DNA from: Euglena gracilis
Taxonomy: Eukaryota > Euglenida > Euglenophyceae > Euglenales
Length of the DNA stretch: 64,000 nucleotides
Reading direction: 5' to 3'
NCBI GenBank assembly: GCA_039621445.1
Contig: CP154954.1
Coordinates: 65,988,891-66,052,890, forward strand
Shown: one piece after another, positions 12,741 through 47,900 of the stretch
How the letters are laid out: the number at the start of each line of letters is the position of its first letter
How positions within the stretch are numbered: position 1 is the first letter of the stretch
Made by a program: the position numbers and the translations under genes
The notes under the pieces: model-generated
Told to the model about the DNA's origin: nothing
What the model saw: the letters and a program-made list of their open reading frames with translations, nothing else
Databases searched by the model: none

Positions 12741-13344
12741 GGGAGAGGCGGTGGCGGGGCTGGACAGGCAGGGGGCTGCGACAGGAATGCATGGAATTTT
12801 TGGTACGGTCATCTGTCAAAAAAAAAAAATGCAAAAAAATGAAGGAAAAAAAAACAGGAAAACGAAAACACAAAGACAACTCGACCAAACCGTAAACCGT
12901 AAAAGCGTAAAAAAAGACAACATAAAAATATAAACAATGGAAAAAAAATTGCATGGTCAGTGGTATGGCAGACAGCCCCACCAGCCCCGGGCGGGGGTCA
13001 GTGACGCCCGGCATCCTGCGGGGCGGCTGGCCGGTGCGCAGCGACCCGAGCCGGGGTACAGGCAGCAGCCAGGGGCACCTGGGACCTGGAGGTGGGGAGG
13101 GCAGGGAGGCAGCCGGTACAGCATTGTTGGAACGACGGCCAGCAGCGGAGACCAAAATGGAGCTGCCCATTTCCGTCTTTTGGCAATTGTGGGCCAAACA
13201 GTGCCCAGAATGGGTGTTTCTGGGCTTCTGGCGTCTTTGGTGCCAGAAGTGCCTTGCCCCAGGCATTTTTGGCCATGTGCCCGACTCACCCCGGGGGGCG
13301 GATCTCTGCAAGGGGGTGGTCATTCACGGGAGGTTGGGTGGCCG

Positions 13345-13620
13345 GCGGTTGGGCCGCGGCCCAACCAAAACAGTGCTTTGGTTGGGCCGCGGCATGCCGC
13401 GGCCCAACCAAAAATTTTTTTGGGTTGGGCCGCGGCATGCCGTGGCCCAACCAGGAACGAATTTTAATGATAAAATTTTCCACTGGTTGGGCCGCGGCAT
13501 GCCGCGGCCGGCCGCGGCCCAACCAAAAAAAATTTTTGGTTGGGCCGCGGCCGGCCGCGGCCGACCGTGACCCAACCCAAAAAAAGAAAAGGTTGGGTCG
13601 CGGTCGGCCGGCCCAACAAA
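13345..13620. repeat. Array of GGCCGCGG palindromes
   Basis: Six or so near-perfect palindromes built on GGTTGGGCCGCGG and its complement CCGCGGCCCAACC, centred on CATG or GGCC, separated by short AT-rich spacers. Confidence 0.95.
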
Positions 13621-13849
13621 ATCCCTTCTGTGTTGGCAACATACTCGGGGGCTAAGTGGTTTTTGTGGCTCACTTTGGCATAGGCGGGGGGGCTCCGCCC
13701 CCCCCGCACCCCCCCCTCAAATAACAAAATCCCTTCCATGTTGGCAATATACTTGGAGGGCTAAATCCTTTTTGTGCAAATTTTGACTTATATTGAAAAC
13801 CCAATGGGGAGAGGTGTTCTTTTGCCAAAAGTGGCCCAAAATGGATTTG

Positions 13850-14130
13850 GGTTCGCTGGGAACGTTGTAGAGACCAATCTAACAACATTGAGCGGGAAAT
13901 ATTCTGCTGTTTGGACAAGAATCGTAACCCTAACCCTACTCCTTCAAATAACCTCATAAACTCTGTTTGGCCACAGTGAAACGCCATCATGAAATCCTTT
14001 GCCAGAAATAAAAAACTGAAAATTAAAAGAATTAAAAAAAGAATTAAAAAATAAATAAAGAAACCAAAGAATAAATAAAAACAACCAAAAAATAAAAAAA
14101 AGCAAAAGAAAAGTCATGTAAAACAACTTA
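13850..14130. repeat. Duplicated unit with A-rich tail, copy 1
   Basis: GACCAATCTAACAAC, GAGCGGGAAATATTCTGCTG and ACCCTACTCCTTCAAATAAC are followed by an A-rich tail of AATTAAAAA-type sequence. Copy 2 lies at 14338-14560. Confidence 0.85.
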
Positions 14131-14202
14131 AGGTGTGGGGGGGGGGGGGGGATGGGGGGGGGGGGGGGGTGGCGGGAGTGTGCAGGGTCTGGGGCGTGAC
14201 AA

Positions 14203-14372
14203 ATTGGCCTCTACAAGGTACCAGCTACCCCAAAGAGCCGCCCAACTAGGGTTAATACACATGGGGGGACCCGAGCGAGGCGCCTTCGGCGCCTCGCTCG
14301 GGTCCCCCCATGTTTTTAACCCTAGTTGGGCGGCTCTTTGGGTTCGCTGGGTACCTTGTAGAGACCAATCTA
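14203..14372. repeat. 170-bp near-perfect palindrome
   Basis: Arms of about 80 bp meet at CGCCTTCGGCG (14280-14291). The inner arms CAACTAGGGTTAA...TTAACCCTAGTTG and the outer arms CTCTACAAGGTACC...GGTACCTTGTAGAG are complementary, with only a few mismatches. Confidence 0.92.
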
Positions 14373-14560
14373 ACAACGTTGAGCGGGAAATATTCTGCTG
14401 TTTGGATAAGGATCGTAACCCCAACCCTACTCCTTCAAATAACCTCATGAATTATTTTTGGCCGCAGTGAAATACCATCAGGAAATTATTTTGCAGTAAT
14501 AAAAAAATAAAAAATGAAAAATAAAAAATAAATGAAAAAAAATTAAACAATAAATAAATA
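14338..14560. repeat. Duplicated unit with A-rich tail, copy 2
   Basis: About 88% alike to 13850-13990 by eye over 140 bp and again followed by A-rich sequence and then a palindrome array. The whole block looks like a local duplication. Confidence 0.85.
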
Positions 14561-14571
14561 GAACGGTGGGA

Positions 14572-14880
14572 GGTTGGGTCGCGGTCGGCCGCGGCCGGCC
14601 GCGGCCCAACCAAAAAATTAATTTGGTTGGGCCGCGGCATGCCGCGGCCCAACCAAATCGATTTTTTGGCGATAAAAAATTCGGTTGGTTGGGCCGCGGC
14701 CGGCCGCGGCTGGCCGCGGCCCAACCAAAAAAAAAATTTGGTTGGGCCGCGGCCGGCCGCGGCCAAACCAATTTAAAGTTTTGAAAGCCAAAATTCGCCG
14801 TGGTTGGGCCGCGGCATGCCGCGGCCCAACCAAAATTCTGTTTTGGTTGGGCGACGGCCGGCCGCGGCCGGCCGCGGCAC
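14572..14880. repeat. Second array of GGCCGCGG palindromes
   Basis: Same units as 13345-13620: GGTTGGGCCGCGGCATGCCG and variants with CCGGCC centres, spaced by short AT-rich stretches. Confidence 0.95.
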
Positions 14881-15277
14881 CCACCTCCCACAGACCAACC
14901 TCCCGTGACATCCCACCCTCTGCAAGGTGCTCTGTTGTCCACAGTAATGGGCAAAATCCTTTCCCTTGAATTTCCCTCAAAATGTCCTCATTTCCCACTG
15001 GTCCTGGAAGGCAAGGAATGGCCTTAAGGAGTTCAGTGAGAAAGGCAGCAAATTGAAGCTCACATGTTTCGGGTCAGGATGGCCTTGCCTTTTTGGCGTT
15101 GAGAGTGGGATGTGTTTGTTGAGGGCCTTCGAACTTCAATTTGAACGTGCAGTGTTTCACTTCAGACAATGTTCCCATTGCACCCGTTGTTTTCCCCAGA
15201 AATACCTGTTGTGGTGTATCATCCCCCCCCCTGAGGCCTCTGGGGAAAGACTTTCCAAGAATTAAGACAATATGCGC

Positions 15278-15304
15278 CTAAGGGTTGTGTGTGTGTGTGT
15301 GTGT
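15278..15304. repeat. GT repeat
   Basis: About 13 GT units. From here to 15770 the sequence is AT-rich with a poly-A run at 15369-15384 and no gene signal. Confidence 0.95.
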
Positions 15305-16209
15305 GCCCGCGCATACAATTTTTTGATGAGGCAGTAGGGTTGATGCGTTCTAAATAAACACACAAAATCAAAAAAAAAAAAAAAGCAGATCCTTTACTTT
15401 CTGTTGCATCGTCTCAGTTGGGGAGCGATTGAAACCACTCTCACCTAAATATCAAGAAAACATCATTTTGCATGTTATGTATCACATAAATGCATATCAT
15501 ATTATTGCATTTAAAGTATATTTACACATATATGCTAAATATATAACATATATACATATATATAAATATATTAAGGTTCTATCAATGCAAATTGTAATGT
15601 GTACATGTTGTGATATAAATGTTAAATAATTCTGTTAGCGAATTTTGGCACAGCACAGAAGGTCAACTCAAGGGAATAAAAGCTGTGCGGGAGAACGGTG
15701 ACACAGACAGCACTGCTGTGCTGGGTGACTCGAAACTGAATCATTGGAAACGATAGCTAAGCTGCAAAGCTGGGATGGATAAAAGGTAGAGAGGCTTGCG
15801 CTGGTGTCGTCCTTGCTCCTTCTGAAACCAGCAAAAAGCGGGATTCAATTTGTGCTTCCGGCACAAGCCTCCGCCATTGTTTCTCTGGGAGTGGCGAGGA
15901 CACAGAGCGCGTCACAGCCAGCATACAAAGTACGATGTGCCCAGTGGCATTCAGGACAAGGGAGGGTCCTGGCTTTGCTTTAAGGCAGTAAGGATCCTCG
16001 AAAGAGGCGCATACTCCCACCTCCCTCGGGGGGGGGGGGGTCCAATGGCCCAAACCCCCAATTGTCACAACCAATATCCATTTGGTCACGTCGGGGTCAA
16101 GCGAATGAATGCCGTCCACCCCCCACACGCAATTCAAGGCCTGTGTGCCACCGCTCTCGTGGCCGGTCTCGATGTCTCGCCCACACACCCCATGTGGCAC
16201 AGTACCGCC

Positions 16210-41500
<25,291 letters not shown>

Positions 41501-41868
41501 CGCACGGCCTGCACCCCCAGGAAGATGGAGGAATGGCACATATTTAATGTATGTCATCAACAATACGTATAAGACAGAGAATACATAGGCACATATTAAT
41601 GTGTATGTTATGTAAATATTATGCATCTATAAACACATATAAACATATGTATGTACATATGCGCATGTCTGTATACACATAAATACATGCGCGTATGTAT
41701 ATGTATACGTGTAGGTATACCTCCCCCCTTGTCTAAGCATATGTATGTATAGGTATGTATACATAGGTATGTATACACACGTATATGCACATATACCCAT
41801 GTATTTGTGGAGATGTGTGGGTACGTCCCTACCTCTCCCCCTTGTCTAAGCACCGGAAAGGATGGGTA

Positions 41869-42097
41869 CAGGGGTTTTTTTAAGACCGGGGGGGAGGGGG
41901 TCCCGGGGGACCCACAAAAAATGGCCGAAAAATCGCGAAAAGTGCTAAAAATAAATTTTTTTCGGCGCCTGCGGCGCCGAAAAGTATATCCCACCCCCTC
42001 CGGGGGACCCCCCCAGGGGGGGGGGGGGCTCGGCCGGACCCACCCACCCTACCCCCCCCTCCCCCCCCCCGGGGGTCCAAACTTAAAAAAATCCCTG
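41869..42097. mobile_element. CAG...CTG hairpin element nested in another element
   Basis: Same family as 39132-39413, with nearly identical ends and core. Perfect 8-bp flanking repeat GATGGGTA (41861-41868 and 42098-42105). The target is a GTCTAAGCACCGG-type element, whose GATGGGTAAGAACC resumes directly after it. Confidence 0.97.
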
Positions 42098-42911
42098 GAT
42101 GGGTAAGAACCAGGGGGGTGGTGCTTTGTTTGTCAAAATATGGGTAAGAACCAAGGGGGTGATGCTCAGACAAGGAGGAAATTCTTCATTGCAAAAAAAA
42201 AAAATCCGGCGCTTCGCGCCGAAAAGCAAAATTTTCCCTTATTTTGGGGGTCCACTATTGCACTTATGGGCACTTGGATGGAAAAATCAACAATATCTCA
42301 CCAAGCCAGGCTTCAGAAATTTCCAAAATTTCAAAATTCTCGAGAAATGTCTCTTAAAAACGCACCCAAAATAAGCCTCCCCGAGAAGATGACCTTTAAA
42401 AAGATGGGTAAGAACCGGGGGGTGCAGCCAAGGGTGGGGCTTAGTCAAGGGGGGGAGGAACGATACCACAGCGTGAATCTCTCTGGGATTCAATAATCGA
42501 TGTCAATCTCACCCCAAAAAAAAAAATTTTTGTCGAGTGGCAGGTCGGCAGGAGACCATGCACTTTCATTCTTCTGTCAGTCATTCAACCAGTCAGTTTC
42601 TTTCCCAAATCTTGTCAGGGACAGAGGAAATTTATCCTTCAAGTTTCCATACTGACTTTCTTTTGTTGCCCCCCCCCCCCCCCCGCAAACGGTTTCCCAT
42701 GCACTGTGGTCCAGGGACCCTCCACAGGGTCAGTGAGGGAGGGTTCAGCCGTCTGTACTGATAAATCCTTCGCTATCAGGAAAATTCAATACTGGACCAC
42801 TTTAACATGGCCGACATTGAATTCAAACTTTCATTTTGAGCTCCAATTTGTTTTAACGGCGACCACCAAATCAAGCTGGTGAATGTGAATTCAGTTTGCA
42901 GGACACAGGGG

Positions 42912-43285
42912 CATGCTTGTGTTTTACCGACCGGGGGGGGGAGGGGGGGGTGGGGCCATTGGGTGGCCACCCCCTAGCAGGCACACCCCCCCCGGGGGGG
43001 GCTTAGGGGTCGGGCCGGACCCAGAAAATTTTCATTGAAATGGCCTTTTCGGCCGCCGGCGCGGGCGCGGGGTCGGAGGGGGGCTGCTAGGGGCAGGACA
43101 CCCCCCAAAAAAACCTTTCCGGCCGCCGGCGCCTTCGGGGTGCGCCGGGGTCGGAGGGGCTGCCTGCTAGGGGCAGGCACCCCCCAAAACCCTACCCCCC
43201 CCCGGGGGGTCGATCAGGTGCTATGGGGTGGCTGCCCCTAGCACCCCCCCCCCTGTGGGTAGGCACCCGACTAAGCGCAAGCCTG
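42912..43285. mobile_element. CAG...CTG-type hairpin element, GCTTGTGCT family
   Basis: Ends CATGCTTGTG and GCGCAAGCCTG. Perfect 8-bp flanking repeat CACAGGGG (42904-42911 and 43286-43293). It lies upstream of the M1 gene. Confidence 0.95.
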
Positions 43286-43965
43286 CACAGGGGGTTGCGT
43301 GGAAATCAAAATACCATTTGATAGGGCATTTTACCGGCTCCAATTTAGTTCTCCAGACATTTCCTTTGATTTTGTTTCATTTCTGAGATATTTTGGAAAC
43401 ACCGAAAGCAACCCAAAATGACCCCAGAAATGGGCCATTGGCCGAAAAATGGCCGTAACCCACAAAAAGGCCAACTGAAGTCCTGGCTAAACACCACTGA
43501 AATCTTGAGCATCCAGGCAAAATGCCTCTCCAAACGGTCAACCCAACAGAACAAATTCAGGGGCTCGGGATGACCTGCCACTGAAATGCATGACGGGTGA
43601 GGCTATGGGATTGCGTGTTTGCAACAGAGAGGTCCGGTGGCGAGAAGGGGGGAGGACGGGGACAGAGGTGAGAAGTAAGTCGAATGGGGAATGGGAGGCC
43701 CGTGGTGGAGCAGGAGGGACCATTCAGACAGCCCGCGGTTCTGGGGGGTCAGTCCTCCCAGAACTCATGGAAGAGAGCGTCTGCGATAGGCTGAGCTGGG
43801 GACAGGGTTTGCCTGGTGGTTACTCAGAGGGTTGGGGAATCACTGGACGATATTGCTCTCCGAACGCTGGGGGGGGGGGGGGCAATAGACGAAGGAAGCA
43901 TTTTATCCTGAAGGAGCACGTGAAAACCTCAAAAAAAAGAAGTGTCCTCTGACTGGTGGGGGGCA

Positions 43966-44155
43966 GGGGTTTTTTTTTTAAGACCGGGGGTCCCGGGGGA
44001 CCCACCAACTTTCCCCCAAAAAGTGGCCAAAAATCGCGAAAATGCTAAAATAGCACCTTTTTCAAACCTGTTCGGCGCCGAAAAGTACATCCTCCCCGGA
44101 ATGGGGGGCTCGGCCAGACCCCCCCCCCCGGGGTCCAAGACCAAAAAAAAACACC
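43966..44155. mobile_element. Degraded TTTTTTTAAGACC-family element
   Basis: Begins CAGGGGTTTTTTTTTAAGACC and ends AAAAAAAACACCTG, clearly related to 39132-39413, but the flanks do not repeat. Confidence 0.6.
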
Positions 44156-44879
44156 TGAAAAGGTTAATCGTTGGACGTCGGGGAGAGGTGCATCAAACCC
44201 TGGTCTCAGAGCTTCTGGGCCGGGTGGATGACAGCGCCGCGGCACCAGGAGCAGAAGTGCCACCGATGCCTTGTTACCTATGGGATGACTCACTGCAAAG
44301 AGCATAGCCCACAGGGGACTAGGCTCTGCTTTTGGGGAACCCGGACAATCCTGCAGTTCATTCAAATTTTTTGAATAGCCGAGGCTTGAAATCACCCAAT
44401 TCCCTGTACCCGTTGACATCGTGCGTGTTGATCACACACGTGATGATGCTGGGTCCTTCTTCCATTCCTTTTCTTCGCCCTTCATCTAGGCTTCGAATGA
44501 ACTCCCTCTCCCTGCGTCCAGCGAACGGCAACGTCCAATCTAAAGGGTGACTGTTGGACAAGGGCATTTTGCAAACCAAAACGCAACAAAGGCGTCCCCT
44601 CATCCGCAATCACTGGACATGAATCACAGGGGGGGAGGACATATTTCCAACTGCTTTAGGTATTCAATTCCACCGAATACATTTACTCGGGACAAAGGCC
44701 AGCTGAATGAGGAACTAAATAGTTCATCGGGTTGAGTGACAGCGTCATTGCTTCCGAGAAGGAGACACGCAGGTGTCCCTTCCAATTTCCTGACAACAGC
44801 CGTGTCCATTTTTTTGTCGGGTCCACCACTGCCATTCCTGGCCACCACCGCCTCCCGGGTCCCGGGCACGGCGAGTGCC

Positions 44880-44930
44880 GTCCTGGACTTCCTCCAAGGC
44901 TGGGGACAGGGCCATGCAATCGCAGGGCAG
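44880..44930 (-). CDS. Possible further exon of the BRCT gene
   Basis: After CCCCAG the frame LEEVQDGTRRARDPGG is open with G/C-rich third positions and the right phase for a GT donor at about 45247. There is no homology support. No stop codon of this gene was identified. Confidence 0.3.
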
Positions 44931-47900
44931 CAGGGTTCAACATGTTGCCCCCCCCTCAAACCAGGGTGGGCTGGACCCTCGGAAAAAGGCGATTCAAACG
45001 CGCAGAAAAGCTAAGATTTTCATGAATTTGGGTGTCTGGTGCCAAGTTCAAAATCATCACTTTTGTAAGGTTAGGAATGCTTTGGCTCTAAAAATAGGCA
45101 ATTTGTTGGTCGAAAATTCAAAGTGACAAAGAACTGGCGGAAAGTTTGCTGGCGGAGAGTTTGGTTTCCGGGAGATATCAGGTGGAAATGCACAGTTTTT
45201 TGACGCCAGCTTTCCCCTCAAACCGGGGTAGTTGCCCCCGGCTTGACGTGGGTGAAGCGACTGCGTGGGCCGGGCCCGCTTGCTGCGGAGGAGCAGCGTC
45301 GCCTTCCACTGGCCGGGGTCCGGCATCTCCTTCAGCAACGTGGCCAGGATGAAGTCGGGGCAAGCGGCAGCCGGGGAAATGAAACCCCTGACATCCGGAT
45401 CGCGCCTCGCTCCCGTTTTGAGTTGATGGAAGGAAGCTTCACGGAAGGCCACGGGTTTGTGAAAGGTGGGGGGGGGGGGTTGTGTGAATAAACAAATTTC
45501 GAAAATACAAATCTTGAAAATGAAAATTTTGAAAACACAAATTTTGAAAATACAAATTTTGAAGAAAAAAAAGGGAAATAACGTTGCAGCACACAGGCCA
45601 ATGAAAAAAAGAACAAACAAAACAGAAACAAAACAAGAAGGTGGGAAAGAAAATGCGCGCCCTTGTTCCACACTGGCCCACTGCCAGACTGCCCCTTCGC
45701 AGTGTTGAGGTACAGGATGTCGGCGAGGTCCTCGTTGACCAGCGGGAACAGCTTGACGGCCAGTACCAGGCTTCTTTTTAAGACCCCAGGGGGGAGGGGG
45801 GTCCCCATCAACCCAGCCCGGCACGGGACACCCCCCCCGGGGGATCCCCTAAAATCCGGCTGCCTGAGGGCATTTCCCAAAACAATTTCGCGCTTTGTGA
45901 AAACCACACCCGGGCCTCCGGCCCGGGACCCCACCCTCTGGGGTCCGCCCCAGGCCCACCCACCCACCCCCTCCCCTCCGGGGGGGTCTTCTGACGGAAA
46001 GAAGCCCGGCCAGCACCTGCCGGCAGTGCTTCTGGTCGAAGAACACGTGCGTTGCCCGGCGGACGTCGGCCGGGGCCAGCACAGCGGCGCTGCCCTTCTC
46101 CAGGATGCGGCTGAAGTGGTTGGCCGCGGCCACCGCCCCCTCCAGGGCTGAACTTAACCTCCCTCCCTCCTGGAAACTGTCATGTTCTGGAGGACCTGTC
46201 AGGGTCAGACTTTTAATTAGTGTGCCACAATTAAATAATTTATCAATCAATGAATTTATTATTCATCAATTTGTCAATTAATTAATTTATTATTCATCAA
46301 TTTGTCAATTAATTCATTTATTATTAATCAATTTGTCAATTAATTAATTTATTATTCATCAATTTGTCAATTAATTAATTTACTATTAATCAATTTGTCA
46401 ATTAATTAATTTGTCTGTAGCACATGTGCACACACCAAGGTTGTTGCTGCGGCGCACAAAAACAAATTTGATGCGACGTAGGTGGTAACAACAAAACCTC
46501 TGCGGCACTTGAAAAAAATTTTCTGTGGCGAAAATCCTTAAACTGCGGTCAGGATCTCACCCAGGGAGCTGTAAGGTACTGGTTGACCTGGAAGTCCAGT
46601 ACAGGATGCTGTCAGGTTTCCCGGGGGCTGGAAGCCCCCCCTCCTCACTCCTGTGGTGGAGGGATTGTGGGATTCCTATTCAGCCAGCCCTCCACACCAA
46701 CACATTTTTGGGCATTTGAGCCCACCCAGCAAGAGCTTTCAAAACGACGTGGAGGACCACAGGGGAGGTGTGGGGGCGAGGGGGCTCTCGTTGCCTTCGT
46801 CAGAGGCGCTTCCCCGGGTCAATGAAAGGCCAAACCACATGCGGGGATATGGCGGTTGCAGTTGTTTGGGGCACCTTCCGAGTCCGTTTGCAGTTCCACC
46901 CGGGCTCAATGTGACAAATCCCCGGGTGGCTCGGAGGGCGCCGGAAGGCCGGCCCACACCGGTGGTGCCGGGGGGATGGCCGGCCCAACCCCTCAGTGTA
47001 CAGCACGCAGCGCCAGCCCGCGAAGGGCCGGCCGCCGGCAAGGCGCCAGTGGCGGGCCTGCATCGCTGGCATCCCGTATTGCTGACCGACCCGAGGGGTG
47101 GGGGGGGGGTCACGTTAACCTGCCAAAAAAAAAACCAGTTACACTTTAAACTTGACAAAAACTAGTCACACACTTCTACCTTCCCCCCAGCTGGAAATGG
47201 CTCAAAATCAATGGATTTTTTTATATATAAAAAAACACTGCGCGTTCGGCGCCATGTGGCCACTTTCGGCCAGGCCTGGCTGTCCAGATCCAAAAACCAG
47301 TCAAGTAATCCGAAGAGGCCCAGTCACTGCCTGGGGGTACTTGGTTTTTCGGTCAGACACGCCTCAAGCAATGGTATGATCGCCATCTCGCGCTCCACCT
47401 TGCTGTCGCACTGCGCGCCGGTCCACTCATGAACGTCCTCCAGCAGCCAGTGGGGACAGGGCTGGGGTTCCCTCTTGGTCTGTTCCCATGTGTGTCAGAT
47501 TACTACAAGCATTGCTCGTGTATGATTTCATGAATAATGTTTGCACATCATTATACATAATTATTTATGCATTTGGCCCCAGATCAATATGGATCACACA
47601 ACCAAAACATTTTATTGGTTCTAAAATGAGAGAGCGCGCGCACGCACCCGCGCATGAGAATTGCACCAATCTGAATCTAAAAGAGATAAAATCAAATACA
47701 AGATTCCAAACACGAAGCAACACACACAGATGAAAAAGGGCAATTGTGTTCCACAAGAATGCCGTCACGCCTTGTGCAACGGAGTCGCAGGGTCACCAAC
47801 GTCACCAGTCAACGTACGGTCACGTCCTCGGGGTGTTCATCATATGATTGGTGCTTAAAATTAGATTCATTTGAGTTGCCTGCAACGTTGGACATCGGGG

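Larger units (their letters stand above)
41510..44870. other. Intergenic stretch between M1 and BRCT genes
   Basis: Holds AT-rich GTATGTATA sequence (41590-41815), the hairpin elements listed, and GTCTAAGCACC pieces. No convincing exon was found. Open frames near 43.6-44.6 kb lack homology and third-position bias. Confidence 0.5.

Noticed and set aside
13345-13620. CRISPR-like array
   Set aside because: Repeat units are palindromes of varying length with irregular short spacers, in a eukaryotic genome, without cas genes.
13286-14998. Overlapping ORFs with repeated GRGMPRPNQ or AAACRGPT motifs
   Set aside because: Every frame of both strands is open because the GGCCGCGG palindromes lack stops; this is noncoding repeat.
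43590-43952. 120-codon plus-strand ORF near 43.6-43.95 kb
   Set aside because: No third-position bias, no splice marks, no recognisable family.
43966-44155. Target duplication around the degraded TTTTTTTAAGACC element
   Set aside because: Flanks GTGGGGGG and AAAAGGTT do not match, so no duplication is claimed.
44624-44959. 111-codon minus-strand ORF (TREAVVARNGSGGPDKKM)
   Set aside because: Does not fit the phase from the preceding BRCT exon and lacks homology; another frame of the same stretch fits better as an exon.
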